Below are positions 38,278 through 46,639 of a stretch of DNA of 50,502 nt, in pieces. Origin of the DNA: Chryseobacterium gleum (GTDB taxonomy: Bacteria; Bacteroidota; Bacteroidia; UBA10329). The stretch lies in NCBI GenBank assembly GCA_945903645.1, contig CAMDOM010000019.1, forward strand, positions 1 through 50,502. Direction: 5' to 3'. The notes under the pieces were generated by a model. The model made no database searches, had not been told where the DNA came from, and was given only the letters and a program-made list of their open reading frames with translations. The translations under genes were made by a program, and so were the position numbers. The stretch's first letter is position 1, and every line of letters starts with the position of its first letter.

Positions 38278-38826
38278 CTAATCCCAGCTGGTGCCTTTCA
38301 CCACTTGCCAGCCAAGAGCGCCTTTGCCAAAGGTGTAGGTAATGGTTGGGGTGCGGTGCAATTCGTGGGAATAAAACTCGCGTATGCGGTAAAACTCTTC
38401 GTAAGCACCATTTTCTAGATGGATTTCCGTAACGGAACCCCGCGACTCGGAATCGGCAATGGCATAGGTTTCGGTGTAATTAGTGCTGAAGAAATAATTG
38501 ACCGTAAGCACACTAGCCATCACCAAAGGGGCAATGCCAAATATGCTGAGTATCATGCCATCTGCAAGGTCGAATTTCAAGCGCTTGCGCAGGGCAAACA
38601 GTCCCAAAAAGCTCACAGAACCAAACAACACCAACCATCTGCTGGCGGTGAGTAGCGGAATAAGTGTTATTTCGATGAGGAAATAGATGACAAACGCACA
38701 GCCGAAAAACAGGGGAACAAGCGCTACGTAGGCATTGCTATCGTTTTGGGGTTCTTTGCTCCATTGGGCTAGGCCACCCTGGGGCTTAGATAGTTTGGGG
38801 ATGCTATGGGCAAGTTCGCGCTTCAT
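38278..38826 (-). CDS. Membrane protein of unknown function
   Basis: This encodes 182 aa with three hydrophobic segments (around 34-55, 64-80 and 92-112) and a hydrophilic C-terminal domain of ~65 residues. No motif is recognised. A -7-like CATCTTTG (38840-38833) ends 6 nt before the start. It diverges from the SCO gene at 38974, leaving a 147-bp shared promoter region. A role linked to the copper cluster is possible but unsupported. Confidence 0.7.
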   Translation of the reverse strand: MKRELAHSIPKLSKPQGGLAQWSKEPQNDSNAYVALVPLFFGCAFVIYFLIEITLIPLLTASRWLVLFGSVSFLGLFALRKRLKFDLADGMILSIFGIAPLVMASVLTVNYFFSTNYTETYAIADSESRGSVTEIHLENGAYEEFYRIREFYSHELHRTPTITYTFGKGALGWQVVKGTSWD

Positions 38827-38973
38827 GCGCTACAAAGATGTGATTTTCTAAAGGGTATTTTTCTCGCAGAGAAAATACCAACAGACAATTCCTCTAGTTC
38901 TTCCTAAAAACTGATGGATGTTTCGTTTCGGCATTTGCATCCTGCGCATCTTTGCATCCGCTAACATTAAGGC

Positions 38974-39639
38974 ATGAAACGTTACGGTTGGATAATTGCT
39001 GCTTTGCTCGGAATTTGGGTGGTGGGGATGATTATCGTTTATCCCATGCTGAAAAAAAGAGAGCGTTTGCAGGTATTTCAGCCCGTGGATGTTAACGTAA
39101 AGTTGGTGGACAAAGACATGCAGCGTCAAGGCCGCGACCACCACATAGCGCCATTTCACTTCATAGACCAAGAGGGCGGTTCGGTGACTCAAGCCGATTT
39201 TGAAGGCGTGGTGTATGTAGCCGACTTCTTCTTTACCACTTGCCCCAGCATTTGCCCAAAAATGAGCACCAACCTGAGTGCATTGGCTTTGGAGTATGCC
39301 AACGAGCCTCGCATCAAGTTTTTGTCGCATTCCGTAACGCCCGAGAAAGACAGTGTGGCAGTGTTGGCGGCTTATGCAGCCAAGTATAACGCCAATGCCG
39401 CGCAATGGAAATTGGTGACGGGCGATAAGAAACACATCTACGAACTGGCCCGCAGAAGTTACTTTGCCGTGACCACCGAGGGCGATGGTGGGCCTGATGA
39501 TTTCATCCACACCGAAAACTTCATTTTGGTGGATACCAAAAGCCGCATTCGTGGGTTTTATGATGGAACTTCGAAGCCCGATATGGAACGCTTGCGCGGA
39601 GATATTGCTATTTTGATGCTGGAGGTTTTTCCAGAATAG
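38974..39639 (+). CDS. SCO1/SenC family copper chaperone/thioredoxin-like protein
   Basis: This encodes 221 aa. An N-terminal membrane anchor (WIIAALLGIWVVGMIIVYP) precedes a thioredoxin fold with copper-binding C90-PSI-C94 and conserved H179 (DDFIHTENFILVD). SCO proteins deliver copper to the Cu-A centre of cytochrome oxidase or act in periplasmic copper homeostasis. Here it heads a run with two di-heme peroxidases and an MbnP-family protein, which points to the copper-homeostasis role. Confidence 0.93.
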   Translation: MKRYGWIIAALLGIWVVGMIIVYPMLKKRERLQVFQPVDVNVKLVDKDMQRQGRDHHIAPFHFIDQEGGSVTQADFEGVVYVADFFFTTCPSICPKMSTNLSALALEYANEPRIKFLSHSVTPEKDSVAVLAAYAAKYNANAAQWKLVTGDKKHIYELARRSYFAVTTEGDGGPDDFIHTENFILVDTKSRIRGFYDGTSKPDMERLRGDIAILMLEVFPE

Positions 39640-39651
39640 ACAGACACAACA

Positions 39652-39680
39652 TTTGATGCACCCTTGCGTTAGTACTTTTA
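39652..39680 (+). promoter_or_regulatory. Promoter TTTG-N17-TACTTTTA directly before the first di-heme peroxidase
   Basis: TTTG at 39652-39655 and TACTTTTA at 39673-39680 are 17 nt apart, inside the range seen in flavobacteria. The box ends 4 nt before ATG 39685, so the message for peroxidase, MbnP protein and second peroxidase can start separately from the SCO gene and with almost no leader. Confidence 0.55.
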
Positions 39681-39684
39681 CACG

Positions 39685-40740
39685 ATGAACAAACGCTATT
39701 TCATAGTTCTCTTTGCCTTGGTAGTGCTGGCGCAGGTGGGCTGCGAGCCCGAACCAAGCGAGCCCGACTACATTCCCACGCCCTACACCCTCGATATTCC
39801 TCAGGGATTGCCGCCTATGATTGTTCCCGCCTCTAACCCGATGACGGTGGAAGGCGTTGCGTTGGGTAGAAAACTGTTTTATGAAGTATTGCTTTCTGGC
39901 GACAACACCATGTCGTGCGGCACATGCCATTTGCAAGAAAATGGGTTTGCTGAGCCCTTGCAAGTGAGCCAAGGTATTACAGGAGCATTGGGCACACGCA
40001 ATGCCATGCCGCTTATCAATATGGGATGGAATCAGTTTGGATTCTTTTGGGATGGTCGTGAAGCTACCTTAGAATACCAAGCCTTAGACCCCATTACCAA
40101 TCCCATCGAAATGAACACCACTTGGCCCGATGTGGAAGCCAAACTTAATGCCCACGGCACCTATCCGCGCTTGTTTAAAGAAGCTTATGGGGTAGACCGT
40201 ATTGACTCGCTCACCGTGGCCAAAGCCATTGCCCAGTTTGTGCGCACCCTCATTTCGGGCAACTCGCGGTTTGATGCATGGTACAACCGCCAAGAAACCC
40301 CTTTGAATGCCCAAGAATTGCGCGGATTCACCCTGTATACCACCGAAGCTGCCGACTGCTTTCATTGCCATGGCTTGGGAGGGTTGATTACCGATAACAA
40401 ATACCACAACAATGGTTTGGACGTGGTGTATACCGATATGGGTCGCTTTGATATAACAGGAAATCCTATGGATAGAGCTACATTCCGAACGCCAACCTTG
40501 CGCAACATTGAAATGACCGCGCCCTATATGCACGATGGCCGTTTCTTTACCCTCGAAGAAGTGGTGGAACACTACAGCGAACACGTAGTACAATCGCCAA
40601 CAATTAGTCCGCTCATGGAATTGGTTGGCGAGTCAGGCGCACACTTGACCCAAGAGGAGAAGGCAGACTTGGTCGCTTTTCTACGTACCCTAACTGACCC
40701 AGAGTTTTTGATAAATCCAAATTTTAGCGACCCGAACTAA
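39685..40740 (+). CDS. Di-heme cytochrome-c peroxidase/MbnH-like protein (intact inter-heme Trp)
   Basis: This encodes 351 aa. The N-terminal signal ends LAQVGC (lipobox-like). Heme sites are C78-GTC-H82 and C225-FHC-H229. The motif F-F-W122-D-G-R-E carries the tryptophan that lies between the hemes in CcpA (Trp94) and MauG (Trp93), and YMHDG is present at 281. It is 26 nt upstream of the MbnP-family gene. In methanotrophs the neighbouring MbnH oxidises a tryptophan of MbnP to kynurenine, so this is the best candidate for that role here. Confidence 0.9.
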   Translation: MNKRYFIVLFALVVLAQVGCEPEPSEPDYIPTPYTLDIPQGLPPMIVPASNPMTVEGVALGRKLFYEVLLSGDNTMSCGTCHLQENGFAEPLQVSQGITGALGTRNAMPLINMGWNQFGFFWDGREATLEYQALDPITNPIEMNTTWPDVEAKLNAHGTYPRLFKEAYGVDRIDSLTVAKAIAQFVRTLISGNSRFDAWYNRQETPLNAQELRGFTLYTTEAADCFHCHGLGGLITDNKYHNNGLDVVYTDMGRFDITGNPMDRATFRTPTLRNIEMTAPYMHDGRFFTLEEVVEHYSEHVVQSPTISPLMELVGESGAHLTQEEKADLVAFLRTLTDPEFLINPNFSDPN

Positions 40741-40766
40741 ACCCTAACCCCGATTAAAATTCAATC

Positions 40767-41555
40767 ATGAAACAGACCATCTTTTTCGCAGCACTTCTTT
40801 TTTATGCTGCTTTTATGCTTTTAGGTTGCGAGAAATACAAGGGTTGCACCGACCCTGCGGCAATCAACTACGATTTGTATGCCCAAGAGGATGATGGCAA
40901 CTGCGTTTATCCTGCTGATACTGCCGCATTGAAGATGCAATTCACGTTTAAACTTGGAGCTGCAGATTTTGCCTACAACACAGAGGCGATTAACTGGGAA
41001 GGCCGAAAAGTGAAGTTTACCCTTGCCCAGTTTTACGTAAGCAAAATAGTATTGGGCGATAGCCTTTTTGCCGACCGCTACCTGATGGTAACGCCCACTA
41101 AAACCCTGCACACCATTGGCACCTTTGCCGATGGCGTATATCCAAGTTTGAAGTTTAATGTTGGGGTAGATAGTGCAGTAAATCATCTTGATCCTGCCAG
41201 CTGGCCTGCCGAGCATACCTTATCAAGCAATAATCCCGACCATGCCCATTGGGGATGGAATCCTGGCTACATCCACATGAAATTGGAAGGTGTGGTAGAC
41301 ACCACTGCCGACATGAGCGGCCCTGCCAATGCCCCTTTCGTTATCCATATTGGATTAGATGAGTTTATGTCGGCATTGACCTTTGCCCAATCTGTGCCCA
41401 TGCTCGGAACTAACACCATCAACTTGACGGTAGATTGGTTGCGCTTCATGGACAATATCGATTTGCGCTATGACCGCGCTACAGATTCCTTCAACGACCC
41501 TGTGTTGGCCGGTGCGGTGCAAGCCAATATCCCCGCTGCGTTCACCATAGAATAA
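40767..41555 (+). CDS. MbnP-family copper-binding lipoprotein
   Basis: This encodes 262 aa. The lipoprotein signal ends AAFMLLGC (Cys21). Next comes a CTDPAAINYD...DDGNC segment, a Cys-bounded motif common in Bacteroidota surface proteins. The MbnP domain follows with GRKVKFTLAQFYVSKI, the His/Trp-rich HAHWGWNPGYIHMKLEG (157-174) and LTVDWLRFMDNID. MbnP binds copper through a site that includes kynurenine made from Trp. W162 and W164 are candidate modified residues; which one cannot be told from sequence. It lies between two di-heme enzymes. Confidence 0.88.
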   Translation: MKQTIFFAALLFYAAFMLLGCEKYKGCTDPAAINYDLYAQEDDGNCVYPADTAALKMQFTFKLGAADFAYNTEAINWEGRKVKFTLAQFYVSKIVLGDSLFADRYLMVTPTKTLHTIGTFADGVYPSLKFNVGVDSAVNHLDPASWPAEHTLSSNNPDHAHWGWNPGYIHMKLEGVVDTTADMSGPANAPFVIHIGLDEFMSALTFAQSVPMLGTNTINLTVDWLRFMDNIDLRYDRATDSFNDPVLAGAVQANIPAAFTIE

Positions 41556-41559
41556 GGCC

Positions 41560-42657
41560 GTGATTGCCCGCTCCAATCCACTTGCAACTCCCAAGCATAT
41601 CCAAGGGTATAGTAGAGATTGGTGGAGGTGGAAGGCAAGTAGTACCCAAACCATAGTAAGCCTACTCCTTTCGTTAGTTCTGCTTTCGGGGTGCGCCAAA
41701 GACGAGGAACCTTTGCCTTTGTTCAATGTGCCTGCTTGGTTTCCTGCGTTGCCTGTGCCTGCCGATAATGCCCTTACACCCGCACGCATAGCCTTGGGGC
41801 GCAGGCTGTTTTACGAGCCATTATTATCTTCCGATTCCAGCAAATCATGTGCTTCGTGCCACATCCAAGTACTGGGTTTTGCCGATGCAAATCCTCTTGC
41901 TATAGGCGTGCACAATAGGGTAGGGCTGCGCAATTCGCCCACGCTTGCCAATATTGCTTATGTACCCAATTTGTTTGCCGAAGGCGGAGTGACTAGCTTG
42001 GAGCTTCAAGCCCAAGCTCCCATTTTTAATCCAGACGAAATGGGGTTTACCATAGCGGGGTTTTTGGATCGTATTGCAATGGATGCCACCTATACCGCCA
42101 TGTTTGAAGCAGCCTACAGCCGTGCGCCCGATGCCTATGGCATATCCAGAGCGTTGGCAGCCTTTCAGCGCACATTGATTAGCGGCCATTCGCGCTATGA
42201 TGCTTTTGCCTATCAAGGCGACACAGACGCCTTATCTGCTGCAGAAAAGCGGGGTCACGACCTCTTTTTTAGTTCAGCAACCCAATGCAGCCAATGCCAT
42301 ACCCCACCGCTGTTTAGCACAATGGATTATGCCAACATTGGGCTTTATACTACCTATGCCGATTCGGGCAGGGCGCGACTCACTTCATTGCCCCAAGACA
42401 ATGGCAAGTTTCGAATACCCACGTTACGTAATGTGGCCCTCACAGCACCCTATATGCACAATGGCAGCATGAGCACCCTTACCGAAGTGGTGGCGCATTT
42501 TAACAGTGGTGGTGTGTCCCATTCCAATAAAAGTGACCTGATAAAGCCACTAAACTTCACCACCGCCCAACAAGCCGATTTGGTAGCATTTTTAGGTGCA
42601 TTGACGGATGAAGGGTTTGTTGTTAATCCAGATTTTGGAGCACCAAAAATAGATTAA
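41560..42657 (+). CDS. Second di-heme cytochrome-c peroxidase-like protein, lacking the inter-heme Trp
   Basis: This encodes 365 aa from GTG 41560, 4 nt after the MbnP stop; no in-frame ATG lies before the lipobox (LLSLVLLSGC, Cys45), so GTG is the most plausible start. Heme sites are C97-ASC-H101 and C243-SQC-H247, and YMHNG is at 298. Where its neighbour has F-W-D-G-R, this protein has F-A-E-G-G (139-143), while flanking residues (SLELQAQAPIFNPDEM) align without gaps. Peroxidase or Trp-oxidation chemistry may therefore differ from the paralog. Confidence 0.88.
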   Translation: MIARSNPLATPKHIQGYSRDWWRWKASSTQTIVSLLLSLVLLSGCAKDEEPLPLFNVPAWFPALPVPADNALTPARIALGRRLFYEPLLSSDSSKSCASCHIQVLGFADANPLAIGVHNRVGLRNSPTLANIAYVPNLFAEGGVTSLELQAQAPIFNPDEMGFTIAGFLDRIAMDATYTAMFEAAYSRAPDAYGISRALAAFQRTLISGHSRYDAFAYQGDTDALSAAEKRGHDLFFSSATQCSQCHTPPLFSTMDYANIGLYTTYADSGRARLTSLPQDNGKFRIPTLRNVALTAPYMHNGSMSTLTEVVAHFNSGGVSHSNKSDLIKPLNFTTAQQADLVAFLGALTDEGFVVNPDFGAPKID

Positions 42658-42974
42658 AGGTAGGGCAGGGTATAGACTTGATAATGCCCCATAAAATCCG
42701 ATAAACTGAACCTATTGATGTGTTTAACTAAGCCCATCTATCTCAGTTTTTCTTCATCCTTAATTTTCGTTTCCCACCCTTTTCTGGCAATTCAAGTCAC
42801 TTTTACTGAAATTGGAGAAAAATACTTGCCTGTAGAAGGGAGGTAGATTAGAATGCTAAATAAAACAATCCACGCTGGATAATGTTAAGTACATAGTATA
42901 TCAGATTAAGACCATGTACCAGCTCAATGGACATCATTTACTGCTCTAATTTCTTACTGACCCATCTCTAAAGC
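42658..42974. other. Intergenic region, no gene seen
   Basis: These 317 bp between the second peroxidase and the small membrane gene look AT-rich. I see no coding frame, RNA gene or clear terminator. A promoter for the small membrane genes should be here, but no perfect TAnnTTTG was found close to 42975. Confidence 0.5.
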
Positions 42975-43166
42975 ATGCTAAAAATGTTAAAAAACTTCAC
43001 ACTTTCGGATAAACTGCTGTTTCTTGCCGCAATACTTTCTTTAATCTTTTCTGAAGTACTTTATTTTCAAGGAGAGAAAGAAGACGGAACTTTTATTGGG
43101 CTATGGGTTCCTTCTATACTGGCATTTGGAATTTATCTCAAACTAATTAACCAGACCAAGAAATGA
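42975..43166 (+). CDS. Small two-helix membrane protein
   Basis: This encodes 63 aa with two predicted membrane segments (LLFLAAILSLIFSEVLYF and LWVPSILAFGIYLKLI) joined by a charged loop GEKEDGTF. I do not know a named family, though it resembles small flavobacterial membrane proteins. Its stop overlaps the ATG of a 30-aa membrane peptide (ATGA), which supports both as real genes. Confidence 0.7.
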   Translation: MLKMLKNFTLSDKLLFLAAILSLIFSEVLYFQGEKEDGTFIGLWVPSILAFGIYLKLINQTKK

Positions 43167-43255
43167 TAACGTTAATCCCATACTTCGCTGGAGTAATAAC
43201 CCTTCTTTTCGGATTCGGTTTTGCTCTTGCTATAAAAGAGGCCAACAAAAAGTAA
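43163..43255 (+). CDS. 30-aa membrane microprotein coupled to the preceding gene
   Basis: This encodes 30 aa: one hydrophobic helix (ITLIPYFAGVITLLFGFGFA) and a basic tail (KEANKK). The ATG overlaps the upstream TGA (ATGA). Length and composition match accessory single-helix microproteins, which often stabilise a larger membrane partner; here the 63-aa protein is the obvious candidate. Evidence is coupling and composition only. Confidence 0.55.
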   Translation: MITLIPYFAGVITLLFGFGFALAIKEANKK

Positions 43256-43481
43256 AATGTGCCGTGCGTCTATCCCCAGATAGGTGCAATGTGCCTGTTT
43301 TTCGATTGAAACCTTAGTTGAACATGTTATCAGTTATCAGTAAAGGCATAACTCGATGTTTTGATAGTTTTTCCTGGTTTTTTGGTAAAATTTAGCGTAG
43401 GAGGATATCGAAATAAACGTGATAATGCTCCTAGCCCTTTAAGTCCTACTGTTTTGTAGCGATTGAATACCATTAAATGCC

Positions 43482-44969
43482 ATGAAGCAAGATATTGCTA
43501 TTGTATGGTTTAAAAGAGATTTGCGGTTTACCGACCACGAACCTTTGTATGTTGCTCAAAAGCAAAGCCTACCCATTCTGTTACTGTATTGTTTTGAACC
43601 GTCAGTGATGAACTATGACGATAGCGATGTTCGTCATTGGCGTTTTGTCTATCAATCCTTGCAGGAGATGCAATTAAAATTGAATGACTTAAATGCACAG
43701 CTATATGTTTTTCATGCTGAGGCTAGTACTGTTTTCCAGAATCTTGCTGAGAAATACGTTATCAAAAAGGTTTTTTCGCATCAAGAAATTGGGAACAAAA
43801 TAACGTACGACAGAGATTTGCTAATCAAACGCTTTTGTCTGAACAAGGGTATCAATTGGAAAGAGTACCAGCATAACGGAGTAATAAGAAAGCTGAAATC
43901 TAGGAAAGATTGGGAGCAAAGATGGAAACACCACATGGAGGAAACTCCGAAATTAATTGATGACCACCAGTGGTATTTTTTAACGTTAGATGAGGGCTTT
44001 TACCAAGCGATAAAAGGGCCAGAATTAAGTGATGCGATTTCTACAAAAAATAAAGCGTTTCAGCCGGGTGGTGAAACCAATGCTTGGAAGTATTTGCAAA
44101 GTTTTTTGAAGGAGCGCTATGTAAACTACTCCAAGCATATTTCTAAGCCATTGTATAGTAGAAAAGGGTGCAGTAGAATTTCACCCTATTTAAGTTACGG
44201 TAACATCAGCATGCGCATGGTGTATCAATTTACTATGCAGCATTACGTATTGGCCACGAATAAGAGGGCTCTATCCAACTTTATATCACGTTTGCATTGG
44301 CATTGCCATTTCATGCAAAAGTTTGAAGATGAATGCCGTATGGAGTTTGAAAATGTAAACTCGGCCTACAATGCTTTAGTTAAGCCAAGAAATGAGGTCT
44401 ACATTACAGCATGGCAAACTGGACAAACAGGAGTGCCGCTTATAGATGCTTGCATGCGATGTGTAGTGGCAACGGGGTATATAAATTTCAGAATGCGTGC
44501 CATGGTGGTTTCCTTTTTTGTTTTCAATCTGTGGCAAGATTGGCGTGAGTTACATTTTTTGGCCCGGCAGTTTTTAGACTATGAACCAGGTATTCATTAC
44601 CCGCAATTGCAAATGCAGTCGGGCGTCACGGGTATTAATACCATCCGCATTTACAATCCCATAAAAAACTCAGAGGAGCATGACGAGGAGGGTGTTTTTA
44701 TCAAAACTTGGATTCCTGAGCTTCAGCATGTTCCCAAAGATTGTATTCATGAGCCCTGGAAAATGACTTCTATGGAACAAGCGCTGTATCAGGTTACCAT
44801 AGGTGAAGATTATCCCAAGCCGATTGTGGATATTGATGCCACTCGAAAAGCAGCAAGTGATTTGGTTTGGAGTTTTAGGAAAACAAAAGAAGTGAAAGAA
44901 GAAGGGAGCAGAATTTTGAAAAAACATGTGAATACCGCGTCTGCATCTAGGTTAAAAAGAAGGGTATAG
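43482..44969 (+). CDS. Cryptochrome/photolyase family protein (FAD-binding)
   Basis: This encodes 495 aa. The N-terminal antenna domain opens IAIVWFKRDLRFTDHEPLY. The FAD domain carries WQTGQTGVPLIDACMRCVVA, INFRMRAMVVSFF, and IRIYNP...FIKTWIPEL. The WQW signature of classical CPD photolyases is replaced by L-Q-M (HYPQLQMQSG), so the FAD-proximal Trp of the usual electron chain is absent. It either repairs DNA with another redox route or acts as a photoreceptor. It is followed by the DUF2256 gene after 6 nt. Confidence 0.88.
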   Translation: MKQDIAIVWFKRDLRFTDHEPLYVAQKQSLPILLLYCFEPSVMNYDDSDVRHWRFVYQSLQEMQLKLNDLNAQLYVFHAEASTVFQNLAEKYVIKKVFSHQEIGNKITYDRDLLIKRFCLNKGINWKEYQHNGVIRKLKSRKDWEQRWKHHMEETPKLIDDHQWYFLTLDEGFYQAIKGPELSDAISTKNKAFQPGGETNAWKYLQSFLKERYVNYSKHISKPLYSRKGCSRISPYLSYGNISMRMVYQFTMQHYVLATNKRALSNFISRLHWHCHFMQKFEDECRMEFENVNSAYNALVKPRNEVYITAWQTGQTGVPLIDACMRCVVATGYINFRMRAMVVSFFVFNLWQDWRELHFLARQFLDYEPGIHYPQLQMQSGVTGINTIRIYNPIKNSEEHDEEGVFIKTWIPELQHVPKDCIHEPWKMTSMEQALYQVTIGEDYPKPIVDIDATRKAASDLVWSFRKTKEVKEEGSRILKKHVNTASASRLKRRV

Positions 44970-44975
44970 GAGATT

Positions 44976-45122
44976 ATGCCATCCATTAAAAAACAACATT
45001 TGCCTTCCAAGATTTGCCTTGTGTGTCAACGTCCTTTTGTGTGGCGAAAGAAGTGGGAAAAGAATTGGGATAAAGTAAACTATTGCAGCGATAAATGCCG
45101 AATGAATAAGCAAAAAGCATGA
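44976..45122 (+). CDS. DUF2256 zinc-ribbon-like microprotein
   Basis: This encodes 48 aa. Two Cys pairs, C14-x2-C17 (CLVC) and C37-x3-C41 (CSDKC), frame a basic/aromatic core ([18 protein letters not shown]), the DUF2256 pattern. It is 6 nt after the photolyase/cryptochrome gene and its TGA overlaps the next ATG (ATGA, 45119-45122), so it is sandwiched in a light-related operon. DUF2256 genes are often found beside FeS-BCP photolyase homologs. Function is unknown; zinc binding is inferred. Confidence 0.88.
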   Translation: MPSIKKQHLPSKICLVCQRPFVWRKKWEKNWDKVNYCSDKCRMNKQKA

Positions 45123-46591
45123 ATACAGGAATTCTTTTTCCGCATCAATTATTTGAACAAAATGTACTGATTTCGAAATGTGAAACCATTTACTTGGTAG
45201 AAGAATGGTTGTTCTTTAAACAGTACAATTTTCATAAACAAAAAATTTGTTTTCATAGAGCAAGCATGAAGTTTTATGAAAGCTATCTGTTTTCTAGAAG
45301 CATTAACGTAGTATACATTGAGTCGATTGACGAGCTAAGTGATGTTAGAAGATTGATTCCACATCTGAAATCCCTAGGAATTACCAATTTAGAATACATT
45401 GATACCACCGATAATTGGTTGGAACAGCGGATTGCAAAGTCGTGTAAGACCCATGATTTACCGATAAAGAAGAATCGTTCGAGCTTATTTTTCAACTCTC
45501 CCAAGGAAATCGAAGCATACTTTCAGGGTAAAAAACGGATGTTTCAAACTGATTTTTATAAGCATCAGAGGCAAACCAGAAGCATTTTATTAGAAAGCAA
45601 TCAAAAACCTATAGGAGGCAAATGGACGTTTGATGATGAGAATCGGATGAAGTACCCGAAAGGGAAAATACCTCCTTTGTGCGAGGCATTAAAGCCAAAT
45701 CATTTTTACAAAGAAGCAGCTACCTACACGCAAGTATATTTTGCCAACAACTATGGAACGTTAAACCCTGATTTTATCTATCCTACCACTTTTGTGGAAA
45801 GTAGAGCATGGTTGCAGGATTTTTTTGGAACTCGATTTTTAGAGTTTGGTGCGTATGAAGATGCTATAGTTTCAAATCAACTAGTGTTGCATCACAGTGT
45901 ATTGACACCTATGCTGAATGTGGGTTTGTTATCGCCAGAGTTTATTATTGATGAAACACTTCAATACGCAAGCAATCATGAAATTCCATTAAATTCTGTA
46001 GAGGGTTTTATCCGTCAAATAGTGGGTTGGAGAGAGTTTATACGCGCTGTGTATCAATTGAAAGGGAGCGAAGAACGGGTCAAAAACCATTGGGGCTTTA
46101 CACGGAAAATACCGGCATCTTTTTGGAACGGTACAACAGGAGTGGAACCAATTGATTGCACTATTAAAAAGGTATTGGAAACAGGATATTGCCATCATAT
46201 TGAACGGTTAATGGTGTTGGGAAATTTTATGTTGCTATGCGAATTTGACCCAGATGAGGTTTATCGTTGGTTTATGGAAATGTTTATCGATGCTTACGAT
46301 TGGGTTATGGTGCCCAATGTATACGGTATGAGTCAGTTTGCAGATGGAGGCCTAATGGCTACAAAGCCCTACATCAGCGGAAGCAACTATTTAATGAAAA
46401 TGAGCGATTACCAAAAGGGAAGCTGGCAGCCCGTGTGGGATGGCTTGTTTTGGAGGTTTATGCATGTACACCGCGATTTTTTTCTCCAAAATCCAAGGCT
46501 TGGAATGTTGGTAAACACATTTGATAAAATGCCCCTAGAAAAACAGTCAACGCATTTGAATAACGCCCAGCAGTTTTTGGATACGCTGTAG
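45119..46591 (+). CDS. Cryptochrome/photolyase family protein, PhrB/FeS-BCP-related, missing FeS ligands
   Basis: This encodes 490 aa. Family signatures include [10 protein letters not shown]-like sequence at the start, [49 protein letters not shown] and [16 protein letters not shown]. PhrB-type (6-4) photolyases hold a 4Fe-4S cluster with four Cys. Here one is kept (C347 in PIDC), but after MSDY the usual C-x2-C is Q432/S435 (SDYQKGSW), and the loop with the fourth Cys is gone. The cluster is therefore probably absent. It is translationally coupled to DUF2256 by ATGA. Confidence 0.88.
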   Translation: MNTGILFPHQLFEQNVLISKCETIYLVEEWLFFKQYNFHKQKICFHRASMKFYESYLFSRSINVVYIESIDELSDVRRLIPHLKSLGITNLEYIDTTDNWLEQRIAKSCKTHDLPIKKNRSSLFFNSPKEIEAYFQGKKRMFQTDFYKHQRQTRSILLESNQKPIGGKWTFDDENRMKYPKGKIPPLCEALKPNHFYKEAATYTQVYFANNYGTLNPDFIYPTTFVESRAWLQDFFGTRFLEFGAYEDAIVSNQLVLHHSVLTPMLNVGLLSPEFIIDETLQYASNHEIPLNSVEGFIRQIVGWREFIRAVYQLKGSEERVKNHWGFTRKIPASFWNGTTGVEPIDCTIKKVLETGYCHHIERLMVLGNFMLLCEFDPDEVYRWFMEMFIDAYDWVMVPNVYGMSQFADGGLMATKPYISGSNYLMKMSDYQKGSWQPVWDGLFWRFMHVHRDFFLQNPRLGMLVNTFDKMPLEKQSTHLNNAQQFLDTL

Positions 46592-46639
46592 GTTTCCGAA
46601 TTTCAATTGGTTGTTTTTACTGCAACCGAGTATTGAAAC

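Noticed and set aside
43256-43481. Riboswitch or light-responsive element before the photolyase operon
   Set aside because: Only a short CTATC/GATAG hairpin was seen at about 43273-43286; this is too little to support a regulatory RNA call.
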